Origin: an uncultured SAR86 cluster bacterium | GTDB lineage: Bacteria; Pseudomonadota; Gammaproteobacteria; Magnimaribacterales; D2472 | Direction: 5' to 3' | Assembly: GCA_902602595.1 (NCBI GenBank) | Contig: CACKRJ010000005.1 | Location: 1 to 64,000, forward strand | Length of the DNA: 64,000 nt | In this document: positions 1 through 8,458 of the stretch, piece by piece | Layout: the number at the start of each line of letters is the position of its first letter | Position numbering within the stretch: position 1 is the first letter of the stretch | Position numbers and translations under genes: made by a program | Notes under the pieces: model-generated | The model's input: the letters and a program-made list of their open reading frames with translations, nothing else | What the model was told of the DNA's origin: nothing | Database searches by the model: none

Positions 1-1365
1 GATCTAAATTTACCAAGTTTAGGCGATAGAGTATCAGGGGTCATTTCGCTGGACCAAGAAAAGATTTTGGGGCAAGGTTTCTTAGAGCAAGTATATGCCC
101 AAGCTCCATTGATTGATGATCCAATTATTCAAGAATACACTGAGCTACTGATATATAAACTTTCCGAAACATCTCAAGTCAAGGATAGGCAGTTTACTAT
201 CGTACTAATAGATGAAAAGTCTCTCAATGCTTTTGCTGCTCCTGGAGGAGTTGTAGGGGTAAATGGGGGTTTGTTTTTAAATGCAGGAAATGAAGCTCAA
301 TTAGCATCTGTTTTAGGTCATGAGCTAGCTCATTTGAGTCAAAGACATTTTGCTAGAAATATCTTGAGAGGAAGAGACACTAACCTTGCTTCCTCTTTGG
401 TTATGGTATCAGCAATAGCATTAGCTATTATCTCAAATAATCCAACTGCTTTTATTACAGGGCCTGCTGCACTTCAACAACAGCAATTGAGGTATAGTCG
501 AATTTTTGAAAGAGAAGCAGATAGGTATGGTTTTAATAATTTAATAGCTGCAGGGTATGATCCTGCAGGTATGGGTCAAATGTTTGAAAATATGGCTAAA
601 GTTAGAAAATTAGCTGGAGATAATCCTCCGGAATTTTTATTAACTCACCCTATTACATCTTCAAGGGTAAGTGACGCTTTTAATGCAGCTGACCAAATAG
701 AATTTACCGGCGGCAAAAAAAATACAATCAACTTTGAATTTGTAAAAGGAAGGTTAAAAGCGAGATATAACTCATTATCCCCTCAGGCTGCAGTCAAATA
801 CTTTGAAAAATTGTATAAAGATTATCCAACTAATGAAAATAAATATGCATACATAAGTGCACTCCAATCTAATGGACAAACTGATCAAGCGTTAAGAGAA
901 ATGGATGAGATATTAATCAAATTTCCAAAAAATTTAATTTTAAATATAACAAAATCAGAAATTTTATTATCTGGTCAACGGCTTAGTGATGCTCTAAAGA
1001 ACATCGATCAAGTTCTTAATATTTCCCCAGGAAACTATCCCGCATCAATTATTAAATCTAAAATCTTAAGCTCTAAAAAAGAATTTATTAAATCTGAAGA
1101 GATTTTAAGAGACCTTTTGATTAGCAAAAATCGTGATCCAGGTTTATGGATGCAATTATCTGAAGTTCAAAGAGCCGGCAAAAATATTGTTGGATATCAT
1201 CTCAGTCGTGGTGAGTATTACACATTGATTGGAGATTTTGATAATGCGCTCAACCAATTTCAATTTGCATTAAGTCTCTCAGGCAATTCCTTTCAAACTT
1301 CAGAAACCATTATGACGAAGATAAAATTTGCTAAAGAAAGATTAGATAAAAGAAGAGGCTTCTAA
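1..1365 (+). CDS. bepA: BepA-like M48 metalloprotease/chaperone with TPR repeats (5' truncated by window edge)
   Basis: This is a periplasmic zinc metalloprotease and chaperone that helps assemble or degrade outer-membrane proteins such as LptD. The frame is open to base 1 and reads DLNLPSLGDRVSG upstream of the TTG the ORF track used, matching the BepA N-terminal region, so the true start and signal peptide lie outside the window. The zinc motif HELAHLSQRH is followed by the downstream Glu in FEREADRYG, giving a complete HExxH...E set. The second half (roughly the last 200 residues) is helical and TPR-like, as in BepA. The stop overlaps the stop of the convergent transporter gene by four bases. 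Family assignment is strong; the exact substrate is inferred from E. coli. Confidence 0.88.
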   Translation, partial: DLNLPSLGDRVSGVISLDQEKILGQGFLEQVYAQAPLIDDPIIQEYTELLIYKLSETSQVKDRQFTIVLIDEKSLNAFAAPGGVVGVNGGLFLNAGNEAQLASVLGHELAHLSQRHFARNILRGRDTNLASSLVMVSAIALAIISNNPTAFITGPAALQQQQLRYSRIFEREADRYGFNNLIAAGYDPAGMGQMFENMAKVRKLAGDNPPEFLLTHPITSSRVSDAFNAADQIEFTGGKKNTINFEFVKGRLKARYNSLSPQAAVKYFEKLYKDYPTNENKYAYISALQSNGQTDQALREMDEILIKFPKNLILNITKSEILLSGQRLSDALKNIDQVLNISPGNYPASIIKSKILSSKKEFIKSEEILRDLLISKNRDPGLWMQLSEVQRAGKNIVGYHLSRGEYYTLIGDFDNALNQFQFALSLSGNSFQTSETIMTKIKFAKERLDKRRGF

Positions 1366-2624
1366 GAGCTAATTTTTTCCTTAGGTGGAATCTTGAATCC
1401 CAGTGCCGCCAAACACCCAGCAAATGGAATTGCCAGCAGTGGGACTTGAGAAAATACCAATCCGAATGATTTTGATATAAGAATAAATCCACTGCCAGAA
1501 AAATCACCCATTCTTACTAAAAATGTATCAACCATAACTGTTGATTTGTATCTATCTGTTCTTTTTAAATAACTGAAAACCACTTCTCTAGTTGGCTTAT
1601 TAATACCATATTCAAACAGCCTCAAAATAATGGTAATGAAGAATACATACCCAATTGTTGGATTGAGGTAATAGCCTATGAATGCACCCATAAATATAAA
1701 TCCGTAGAACATTAAAATAGTTTTGGGTCCTGCAAATCTAATAATTGCTGAGGTTAAGAAAAATTGGGTAAACAAAGTAAGAATTGTTACTGTTTGCTCT
1801 ATATTGCTAAAGAAAATAATTCTATTTCCGCCATCCGAAGACCAGGCATTCACTATATCTATTGAGGTAACCCAATGGATGGTCATCATTGCTGTCCAAA
1901 GATACATATACAACCCTATTGATCTAATTTGAGATGAGGAAATAAGATTTTTTAGAGCATCTAAACTTGTTCCACCTGCAGCCTTATCTATATCATCTAA
2001 TGATACAAACCTTTTAAGTAAAATTATGCCTGTAGCCAATGCCAGTATTAGGAAAATAATTGAAATTAATGTAAAAAAAATAATGCCTGATTCATTAAAT
2101 GTTGATGCCAATTGCTTAGAAATCTCTGAGCCGAGAAATGCTCCCAGTGATCCTCCTGCAGCAATCACACCAAAAACATTAGCAGCACCATCTCCACGAA
2201 ATAGATTAATTATTACTACCCAAAAAATAGAAACCACAAAAAAAGAATAGACATTGCACCAAATATAAAATATTTGACTTAGCCAGATTGCCGAGGAAAG
2301 GTTAAAAAATTTCCATAAAACAATAAATATTGATAAATTAAGAATAAAGAATGAGTAGCACCCAACTAATACTCCTTTTAAATTTCTTCGTGAAGCAAGC
2401 CATGAATAAATTGGATTTAAAAGCAGCATTACAAAAGCGCCTACAGCCAAAAGATACGGCAGTATATCTGAGTTCTGCACAGCCATTTCATTTCTTACAG
2501 GACGCAAGATATACCATGAGCACAAAACTAAAAAAAAGAAAAATCCTGCAAGTCCAGATTCTTTAGTGAATGACAGTGATAGTCTCGAGAGGGAATTTTT
2601 TATGAAACTAATTAATATTGACAT
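1362..2624 (-). CDS. Nucleotide-exchange (ADP/ATP translocase)-type or MFS-like membrane transporter
   Basis: This polytopic inner-membrane protein of 420 residues has about 12 hydrophobic segments. Near the N-terminus it carries WYILRPVRNEMAV, which resembles the signature region of the Tlc/Npt nucleotide transporter family and of related transporters annotated as MFS in free-living proteobacteria. A loop with RGDGAANVFGVIAAGGSLGA follows. The family exchanges nucleotides across the inner membrane in intracellular bacteria; the substrate in free-living relatives is not known to me. It stands alone, convergent with bepA and upstream of nothing on its strand except tRNA-Lys and the Tol operon. 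Substrate unknown; an ordinary MFS permease is the alternative. Confidence 0.55.
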   Translation of the reverse strand: MSILISFIKNSLSRLSLSFTKESGLAGFFFFLVLCSWYILRPVRNEMAVQNSDILPYLLAVGAFVMLLLNPIYSWLASRRNLKGVLVGCYSFFILNLSIFIVLWKFFNLSSAIWLSQIFYIWCNVYSFFVVSIFWVVIINLFRGDGAANVFGVIAAGGSLGAFLGSEISKQLASTFNESGIIFFTLISIIFLILALATGIILLKRFVSLDDIDKAAGGTSLDALKNLISSSQIRSIGLYMYLWTAMMTIHWVTSIDIVNAWSSDGGNRIIFFSNIEQTVTILTLFTQFFLTSAIIRFAGPKTILMFYGFIFMGAFIGYYLNPTIGYVFFITIILRLFEYGINKPTREVVFSYLKRTDRYKSTVMVDTFLVRMGDFSGSGFILISKSFGLVFSQVPLLAIPFAGCLAALGFKIPPKEKISS

Positions 2625-2644
2625 TTGTTAATGAGCTAAAGAGA

Positions 2645-2720
2645 TGGTGGGTCGCACAGGATTCGAACCTGTGACCAATTCGTTAAAAGCGAACTGCTCT
2701 ACCAGCTGAGCTAGCGACCC
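2645..2720 (-). tRNA. tRNA-Lys (anticodon UUU), CCA encoded
   Basis: Read on the minus strand the sequence begins GGGTCGCTAGCTCAGCTGG and ends with the matching acceptor strand CGACCC, discriminator A and a genome-encoded CCA. The anticodon arm is TTCG-CTTTTAA-CGAA, giving anticodon TTT, and the T arm holds GGTTCGAATCC. It closely matches E. coli tRNA-Lys. It lies just downstream of cpoB, the same place tRNA-Lys genes occupy after the tol-pal operon in other gammaproteobacteria, so it may be co-transcribed with that operon. Confidence 0.97.
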
Positions 2721-2748
2721 GGAAAAGGATTCCATAAAAAAGAAGAGA

Positions 2749-3384
2749 TTATTCCATATTTTCTAATAACTGCAAGGCTAATGATGAAGCAGTATTGTCA
2801 GGAAATGTTTGAACAACAAATTGGTATTTAATTTTTGCAGCGCCAGGATCGCCTGACATGCTTAAAATGTCACCAATCTTTTTATGAGCAAGCGGAGTTC
2901 TCCAATGATCGGGAAAGTCAGAAGCTAATCTTTGAAAATAATTTTCACTCTGCTCTAGGTTCGATTCTAATAATGAAATCTCTCCAAGCCAAAATAGACT
3001 TAGTGGAATTTTTTCATCATCATTAAAATTGTTAGCTAAATAATTAAAAGATTGTTTAGCAGCTTGAAAATCTTTTTCATTTAACTCAAAAATTGCTTGA
3101 TCATAAACCTCATCAATACTTTTACTATCATTAATTCCCTCAAATCTGAATGTGCTTACTTCGGATTGAATTTCACTACCTAAAGAAGCATTGCTCTCCT
3201 CTTGATTTGCGCCTTCATTTAATAATTTTTCAATTAGGTAAGCTTGAGACTCAAGTTCACTTCTTAAGCTAGCAAGCTCACCTTCAAGCTCTTGAATCTT
3301 TAAAAACAAAATATCGGAGGCATCTACATCTTGAGAATAGATTTGGAGAGGCGCCAAAAGAAGTGCAGCAAAGAAGCTTTTCAT
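2749..3384 (-). CDS. cpoB: Cell division coordinator CpoB (YbgF)
   Basis: This periplasmic protein links the Tol-Pal machine to septal peptidoglycan synthesis by PBP1B/LpoB in E. coli. It has a short hydrophobic signal peptide (MKSFFAALLLAPLQIYS), then an N-terminal coiled coil rich in Leu and Glu (about residues 28-60), a short linker, and a C-terminal TPR domain starting near DEVYDQAIFELNEKDF. At 211 residues it is shorter than E. coli CpoB (about 263). It is the last gene of the Tol-Pal operon, 12 bases after pal, exactly the canonical position. Confidence 0.92.
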   Translation of the reverse strand: MKSFFAALLLAPLQIYSQDVDASDILFLKIQELEGELASLRSELESQAYLIEKLLNEGANQEESNASLGSEIQSEVSTFRFEGINDSKSIDEVYDQAIFELNEKDFQAAKQSFNYLANNFNDDEKIPLSLFWLGEISLLESNLEQSENYFQRLASDFPDHWRTPLAHKKIGDILSMSGDPGAAKIKYQFVVQTFPDNTASSLALQLLENME

Positions 3385-3396
3385 TCAAAAAGAAAA

Positions 3397-3870
3397 TTAC
3401 TTGATTTCAACTCTTCTATTTTTTGACCATGCAGTATCATTAGAACCTAAAGATAAAGGCCTTTCTTCGCCATAACTTTTTGTAATTAGTCGATTCCTGT
3501 TAATTCCATTTGCGACCAAATAATCAGCAACAGACTCAGCTCTTCTCTGACCCAGGGCTAAGTTATATTCCCTGGTACCTCTTTCATCAGCATGACCCTC
3601 AATTGAAATAGTAATTTTTGAATTTCTCTTCATAAGCTCAGTAACGCCTTTTAATGCTTGTATTGATTTAGATGTAAGATTGGATTGATCATAGCCAAAG
3701 TAAACTACAGCATTTGCTAGAATTGCCTGATTAGCTGGAGATTTTGATGAGATGGAAACCCCAGCAACACTTTGATCTCCAACCGCCTCTTCTGTTACTT
3801 GAACAGAGCTACAAGCTGTAAAGATAATTAATGTTAATAGAGTGAAAAGTGAATTAATTGATTTGCTCAT
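3397..3870 (-). CDS. pal: Peptidoglycan-associated lipoprotein Pal
   Basis: Pal is the outer-membrane lipoprotein that binds peptidoglycan and is recruited by TolB to the septum. A lipoprotein signal ends in the lipobox FTAC with Cys at about residue 20. The C-terminal OmpA-like domain holds EGHADERGTREYN and the LGQRRAESVADYL helix that contact diaminopimelate in peptidoglycan. Length (157 residues) is normal. It follows tolB and precedes cpoB. RBS-like purines precede the ATG. Confidence 0.97.
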   Translation of the reverse strand: MSKSINSLFTLLTLIIFTACSSVQVTEEAVGDQSVAGVSISSKSPANQAILANAVVYFGYDQSNLTSKSIQALKGVTELMKRNSKITISIEGHADERGTREYNLALGQRRAESVADYLVANGINRNRLITKSYGEERPLSLGSNDTAWSKNRRVEIK

Positions 3871-3892
3871 AATAATTGTTCCATTATAAATA

Positions 3893-5179
3893 TTATCTTA
3901 AAAAATTTGACCAAGCAGGCTCTCTGACTTCTCCATTTGATGCAGGTAATTTAAACTTTGCACCACTCAGACTAAATCCAGCCAACATACTTAGATTTTG
4001 TTCTTTAATACCATAGATTACCATATTACCGTTAGGAGCAACACTAGGTGATTCATCCATCTTTGCTTCAGTTAAGATTCTTATAAAATTTTCTTTTTTG
4101 TATTTAAGAGCGATGTGAAATAAACCATCATTAGATCGATGAACAAAGATCACTCCCTCTTCCTTCGGTAGATATGAAGCTTTTGCATTATACGTTCCCT
4201 CAAAGGAAATACGCTTAGCTTTTGGATTTAATTTTCTTAGATCTAGCTCATAAATTTGCGGTGATCCAGAGCGACCGCTTGTAAATAAAATTTTATTGCC
4301 TTTAGGTGACCATGAGGACTCTGTATCAATCGCAAATTGATTGGTCATCCTGGTTAAGGTTCGATCGCGCAACCTTAAAATATAAATTTCTGCATTTCCA
4401 TCTTGGTAAAGAGTTAAAGAAAGATATTTTCCGTCAGGCGACCATGAGGGAGAGCTAATCTGAGTATCTTTTGATAGCACGGCCTCTCTTTTCCCAGAAG
4501 CTATTTCTTGTATAAACACTTTTGCAATTCCTGTCTCAAATGATACATATGCAACTCTTTTTCCATCTGGTGACCATGAGGGAGATATAATAGGCTCAGT
4601 ACTTGATAAAAGAATTTTTTCATTAGCTCCGTCTGAATCAGCTAACATAAGTTTGTATGTAGAGATTAGTTGAGAATCTTTTATTTCATTTACATACAAC
4701 AACCTTGTTGCAGCTATGCCTTTAATACCTGTGATTGATTCATATATTCCATCACTTGTATAATGAGCAAGCTGTCTAATTTGATTTGGTATACCAAAAA
4801 CTTTCGAGCTCCGCACTTTTCTCTTTTTGTGAATATCATAAATTTCGTAATTAATATCTAATGAATTATTTGACTTAACTATTTTTCCAGTAACTAAATA
4901 ATCCATTCCAAGCAATTTCCAATCACTAAAAACTAATTCATCATCAATGATTTTTACAGGTAATAATAATTCTTTATCAAGAATAGAAAATTCTCCTGTG
5001 CGAATTAAGTCATTCCTCATAATATTATTAAGTTGCTTTGAAACTCTCTTATTTCCTTCAAATGGAATCATTGCTACTTTATAGGGATCTTCAGAGCCCT
5101 TTGTAATTTCTAAAAAAAGTTCTCCTTGACTAAAAGTTGGAATAATCAATAAGGCAACTAATACTAAATTTTTTTTCAT
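3893..5179 (-). CDS. tolB: Tol-Pal system periplasmic protein TolB
   Basis: TolB is the periplasmic linker that toggles between Pal and TolA. A signal peptide (about 20 residues ending FSQG) precedes the N-terminal alpha/beta domain and then a six-bladed propeller, visible as repeated WSPDGK/WSPKGN blade motifs (SPSWSPDGKRVAYV, SPSWSPDGKYLSL, SSWSPKGNKILF). Its ATG overlaps the tolA stop by four bases, indicating translational coupling. Length 428 is typical. Confidence 0.97.
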   Translation of the reverse strand: MKKNLVLVALLIIPTFSQGELFLEITKGSEDPYKVAMIPFEGNKRVSKQLNNIMRNDLIRTGEFSILDKELLLPVKIIDDELVFSDWKLLGMDYLVTGKIVKSNNSLDINYEIYDIHKKRKVRSSKVFGIPNQIRQLAHYTSDGIYESITGIKGIAATRLLYVNEIKDSQLISTYKLMLADSDGANEKILLSSTEPIISPSWSPDGKRVAYVSFETGIAKVFIQEIASGKREAVLSKDTQISSPSWSPDGKYLSLTLYQDGNAEIYILRLRDRTLTRMTNQFAIDTESSWSPKGNKILFTSGRSGSPQIYELDLRKLNPKAKRISFEGTYNAKASYLPKEEGVIFVHRSNDGLFHIALKYKKENFIRILTEAKMDESPSVAPNGNMVIYGIKEQNLSMLAGFSLSGAKFKLPASNGEVREPAWSNFLR

Positions 5180-5811
5180 GATGGATTAAAACTTATGGCA
5201 ATTATTTGAAACTCACTCTCATACAAATTTTTTGGCATTGAATTAAAAAAACTAAAAGTCTCCACTCTCCTTACAGCTTGAAGAGCTGAATTATCAAATC
5301 GTATATTGCCGCTACTTTTAATAAGCTCTACGCCTATGATCCTTCCTGAGGAACGAATTTTTAGCCTTAGATTTGCAACTAAATCCTTGGGAATATTTCT
5401 AGGTTTCATCCAAGCACTCTCTATGGTGGTAATAATTTTTTGAGCATAGATTGAAATTTCTTGCTTCTTTCTATCAATCTCAATCTCACTCTCTTCTGAT
5501 AAAAGGTTAGCTATGCTAGATTCAATCAACTCATTGTTTTGTTTGATCTGAATTACATCAGTGACTTTGGAATAGACAATATTTTGAGGGATTTGATCCA
5601 ATGGAGCTTCTATTGTCTTAGGGGCAGTCGGAATTTGTTTTTTTACATTTTGAGATGGTAAATCAAACTTTAGTTCTATTTGAAGAGGTTTTGATATCAA
5701 GAGTGTCTGAGAAGTATTAGAGTCAAAGGTTCCATATATATATAAAAAAAGAATTGCATGGATGCAAAAAGAAAACAGCGATGCATGTAAATATCTATAA
5801 TTAGCTATCAT
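5176..5811 (-). CDS. tolA: TolA, unusually short
   Basis: TolA is the inner-membrane protein that spans the periplasm and couples the TolQR proton motor to TolB-Pal. An N-terminal membrane helix (about residues 10-28) and a C-terminal TonB/TolA-type domain (about residues 120-211, with IRSSGRIIGVELIKSSG) are visible. The central region is only about 90 residues and lacks the long Ala/Lys/Glu-rich helix of E. coli TolA (421 residues in total). The ORF overlaps tolR by 11 bases. The operon position makes the assignment firm despite weak sequence identity. Confidence 0.88.
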   Translation of the reverse strand: MIANYRYLHASLFSFCIHAILFLYIYGTFDSNTSQTLLISKPLQIELKFDLPSQNVKKQIPTAPKTIEAPLDQIPQNIVYSKVTDVIQIKQNNELIESSIANLLSEESEIEIDRKKQEISIYAQKIITTIESAWMKPRNIPKDLVANLRLKIRSSGRIIGVELIKSSGNIRFDNSALQAVRRVETFSFFNSMPKNLYESEFQIIAISFNPS

Positions 5812-6223
5812 AGCCTGAAGTAATTATTCCTATCTTTTGAATTCCTAAACTTTGGATACTTGCCATACCCTTGGCCACATAATCGAAAGGTACTTTTGCA
5901 TCACTTTTAAAAACGATTTCAATATCTGGGTTTGCTTGATAAATAATTTTAGCCTTATTTTTTAACTCCATTAAAGAGATAGGTAATTGCTCCTCACCCA
6001 GATTAATAAAATACTCGCCTTGGCTATCAATTGAGATGACAAGCGGCTCACTTGAAACTGACATTTTAGTGGTATCAGTTTTAGGAAGATTTACCTCAAT
6101 ACCTTGAATAAGGAGAGGAGAAAGAACCATAAAAATGATTAGAAGTACTAGCATCACATCAATGTATGGAACAACATTAATGTCAGCGTTTAACTTTTTT
6201 CTTTTACCAATTCTGTATATCAA
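5801..6223 (-). CDS. tolR: TolR, ExbD-family proton channel subunit
   Basis: TolR pairs with TolQ to form the ion-driven motor that energises TolA. One N-terminal transmembrane helix follows the basic start, with the conserved membrane Asp in NVVPYIDVMLVLLIIFMV (about residue 23). A periplasmic ExbD domain follows. Length 140 is normal. Its start overlaps the tolQ stop by four bases. Confidence 0.96.
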   Translation of the reverse strand: MIYRIGKRKKLNADINVVPYIDVMLVLLIIFMVLSPLLIQGIEVNLPKTDTTKMSVSSEPLVISIDSQGEYFINLGEEQLPISLMELKNKAKIIYQANPDIEIVFKSDAKVPFDYVAKGMASIQSLGIQKIGIITSGYDS

Positions 6224-6900
6224 AGTTTTGCTTTAACCGTTTGTCTATAAAGAATGCTAGCCAACTCTTCGCCAAATACAGAAGATTGTTGTAATTGGGT
6301 ATCTGAATCTGATGCAAACCTATTGTATGTAACTACTGCTGGTATTGCAGCAAAAAGACCTAGAGCGGTCGCAACTAGAGCTTCTGAGATTCCTGGAGCA
6401 ACAGCATTGATGGTTGCTTGAGTAGCATCAGAAAGACCCTGAAATGAATTAATAATCCCCCACACTGTTCCAAAAAGTCCAACATATGGGCTCACCGATC
6501 CAACGTTAGCTAAAAAAGGAAGATGGTGCATCAATGACTCCTCTTCTCTTGCCAGGGATACTCTTATCGCTCTGTTAACACTTTCCAAGTCTTCAATTGT
6601 AATTTGCTGACCCTCACTAAGCCTTAAAAATTCTCCAAATCCATGTTTAAAAACTCGTAAAGAACCTACAAGTTCATCATTAGGAATTTCATCCATACTT
6701 TTGTATAGCTCATTTAAATCCTTCCCGGACCAGAATTCTTTTTCAAAGTCTTTGTTTGCTTGTTTTATTCTGTTTAAATTAAAATGCCGTTCAAAAATAA
6801 CAATCCATGAGACGATAGAAACCATTAACAATAAAATCATCACCAACTGAACAATCAGGCTCGCCTGAAGAAATAAATCTATAACTGAAAAGTCATCCAT
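6220..6900 (-). CDS. tolQ: TolQ, ExbB-family motor subunit
   Basis: TolQ is the multi-spanning scaffold of the Tol motor. Three hydrophobic helices are visible: one near residues 10-33 and two around residues 130-195, the latter with the family motifs GLFGTVWGIINSF and AVAPGISEALVATALGLFAAIPAVVTYN. Length 226 is typical. It starts one base after the ybgC stop and heads the tolQRAB-pal-cpoB block. Confidence 0.97.
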   Translation of the reverse strand: MDDFSVIDLFLQASLIVQLVMILLLMVSIVSWIVIFERHFNLNRIKQANKDFEKEFWSGKDLNELYKSMDEIPNDELVGSLRVFKHGFGEFLRLSEGQQITIEDLESVNRAIRVSLAREEESLMHHLPFLANVGSVSPYVGLFGTVWGIINSFQGLSDATQATINAVAPGISEALVATALGLFAAIPAVVTYNRFASDSDTQLQQSSVFGEELASILYRQTVKAKL

Positions 6901-6901
6901 A

Positions 6902-7318
6902 TTAGCTCTTAAATAAATTTAATAAACCCATAGGGAAAGCTTTAGGTTTGCCTGAATCATTATTAATAAAACAAACCTCCACTTCGCCCTTGCAAATGAG
7001 TGTATCATTTTTTGAATTCAAAACTGATTGAAAAAATATAGTTCTAGCTCTACTAATTAACTCTATTTCAGTTTTTACAATCAACTCATCTTCTAATATT
7101 GCGGGATGGTAATAAAAAAGATTGATTGATTTAACAACATAAGACTCATTCCCTTTTGACATTGCATCTGTTTGAGATAAATTATTTTCAATTAAAAACT
7201 GAGATCTAGCTCTCTCTAAGTATTTAAGATAATTTGCATGGTAAACCACGCCCTGAAAATCTGTATCTTCTACATAAACTCTGCAATGGAAATCTTTAGA
7301 CTTGAAACGAGGATTCAT
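6902..7318 (-). CDS. ybgC: YbgC acyl-CoA thioesterase (hotdog fold)
   Basis: YbgC hydrolyses acyl-CoA and is the usual first gene of Tol-Pal operons, with a proposed role in phospholipid metabolism. The signature VYVEDTDFQGVVYHANYLKYLERAR contains the catalytic Asp of the 4-hydroxybenzoyl-CoA thioesterase type. I chose the ATG at 7318 (MNPRFKS) because it aligns with E. coli YbgC and has GAG five bases upstream; the ORF track uses a TTG at 7327. Either start lies inside the end of the upstream nuclease gene, so the two genes overlap. Confidence 0.93.
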   Translation of the reverse strand: MNPRFKSKDFHCRVYVEDTDFQGVVYHANYLKYLERARSQFLIENNLSQTDAMSKGNESYVVKSINLFYYHPAILEDELIVKTEIELISRARTIFFQSVLNSKNDTLICKGEVEVCFINNDSGKPKAFPMGLLNLFKS

Positions 7319-7718
7319 GTTGCTCAATATCTACCTGAAAAAGGTACCGAAGAATTTCTACAAAATCTTCCCACATTAAATCAATAGTCATGGGAGAAAA
7401 ATCTAGCTCTGGAATCAAAGATCCTGCAAGTATCCTTACTTTAATTGGTCGGCGATTAAACTTGTAGATTAAAGCTGGAAACTCCCCGTCTCCTGTGGCT
7501 GCCAAAACTTGATCCCACCAATCTTGAGATGGTTCAGATCCGTCTCCATATCTTTTGCATTCTAAGCACCATCTGCCTAATTTTAAATCAGGCAATTCTT
7601 TTGTTCGTGTTTGCTCAAGAATTCTTTTAACGGGCTGATTTAAACCTAACTGCTCCATAAGAAGGTTACCAATTTCTCTTTCAAAATTAGCTCCTTTAGT
7701 TCTTGAATTAATTGCCAC
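7296..7718 (-). CDS. Putative PD-(D/E)XK nuclease, Holliday-junction-resolvase-like, at the ruvCAB site
   Basis: This 140-residue protein shows the restriction-endonuclease-like fold signature: Glu13/Glu15 in SRTKGANFEREIG, Asp44 in LPDLKL, and Glu53-x-Lys55 in WCLECKR. It then has WWDQVLAAT and a strand ALIYKFNRRPIKV. Small phage nucleases and archaeal Hjc-type resolvases share this arrangement. The start is GTG at 7718 with GGGGAG five bases upstream, inside the end of yebC. In most gammaproteobacteria yebC is followed by ruvC-ruvA-ruvB and then ybgC-tolQ; here this one gene fills that place. Nuclease function is well supported by motifs; junction resolution is inference from context. Confidence 0.7.
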   Translation of the reverse strand: MAINSRTKGANFEREIGNLLMEQLGLNQPVKRILEQTRTKELPDLKLGRWCLECKRYGDGSEPSQDWWDQVLAATGDGEFPALIYKFNRRPIKVRILAGSLIPELDFSPMTIDLMWEDFVEILRYLFQVDIEQHESSFQV

Positions 7719-7720
7719 AA

Positions 7721-8458
7721 TTACTCCCCTTCAGTAAAGTCTTCAGGAAATTCAGCATTTGTATGAACCTCTTGCACATCGTCAAGGTCATCCATGAAAT
7801 TCATAATTTTAAGAACTTTCTCAGATGCTTCTTGATCTAGATTAACTAGCGTATCAGCTCTCATTGTATTTTCCGCTAACAATGTTTCAATATTTCTTTT
7901 TTTAAAAGCCTCAATAACAGCAGATAGATTTGCTGGAGTGGAAATGATTTCAAAATAATCTTCTGTCACAGTAAAGTCATCTGCCCCAGCATCTAATGCA
8001 ATCTCCATGATTAGATCTTCGTCATGAGAAAGATCCACTTGCACGACTCCTAGCTTATTAAAAAGGTAAGCGACTGAACCATCAGTACCCATATTGCCTC
8101 CAAATTTTGAAAAAGCATGGCGCACATCTGCGACAGTTCTATTTCTATTATCCGTCATCGTCTCAACTAGAATTGCAACACCGTTAGGACCATAGCCTTC
8201 AAAAGTTAATTCTTCAATTACACCCATTTCACCTGTTCCAGAACCTTTTTGGATTGCTCGCTTGATCGTATCTTTAGGCATATTTGCAGCATTCGCTTTG
8301 TCCAAAGCTAGTCGAAGTCTGGGATTATCACCTGGATCTGGCCCTCCTTTTGCTGCAACTGTAATCTCCCTAATAACCTTGGTCCATACTTTTCCTCGGG
8401 ATGCATCCTGCCTTGCTTTACGATGCTTAATGTTTGCCCATTTGGAATGACCAGCCAT
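7721..8458 (-). CDS. yebC: YebC/PmpR (TACO1) family protein
   Basis: Members of this family act as transcriptional regulators (PmpR, YebC1) or help ribosomes through proline-rich stretches (YebC2/TACO1); which applies here cannot be told. The start MAGHSKWANIKHRKARQDA is diagnostic and the length of 245 is standard. The gene lies one base after the aspS-side boundary (aspS stop at 8459), in the conserved fmdB-aspS-yebC order. Confidence 0.95.
   Translation of the reverse strand: MAGHSKWANIKHRKARQDASRGKVWTKVIREITVAAKGGPDPGDNPRLRLALDKANAANMPKDTIKRAIQKGSGTGEMGVIEELTFEGYGPNGVAILVETMTDNRNRTVADVRHAFSKFGGNMGTDGSVAYLFNKLGVVQVDLSHDEDLIMEIALDAGADDFTVTEDYFEIISTPANLSAVIEAFKKRNIETLLAENTMRADTLVNLDQEASEKVLKIMNFMDDLDDVQEVHTNAEFPEDFTEGE

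Noticed and set aside
7296-7718. Prophage remnant explanation for the PD-(D/E)XK gene
   Set aside because: No other phage, integrase or attachment-site features are present, and the gene is tightly fitted between housekeeping genes with overlapping signals.
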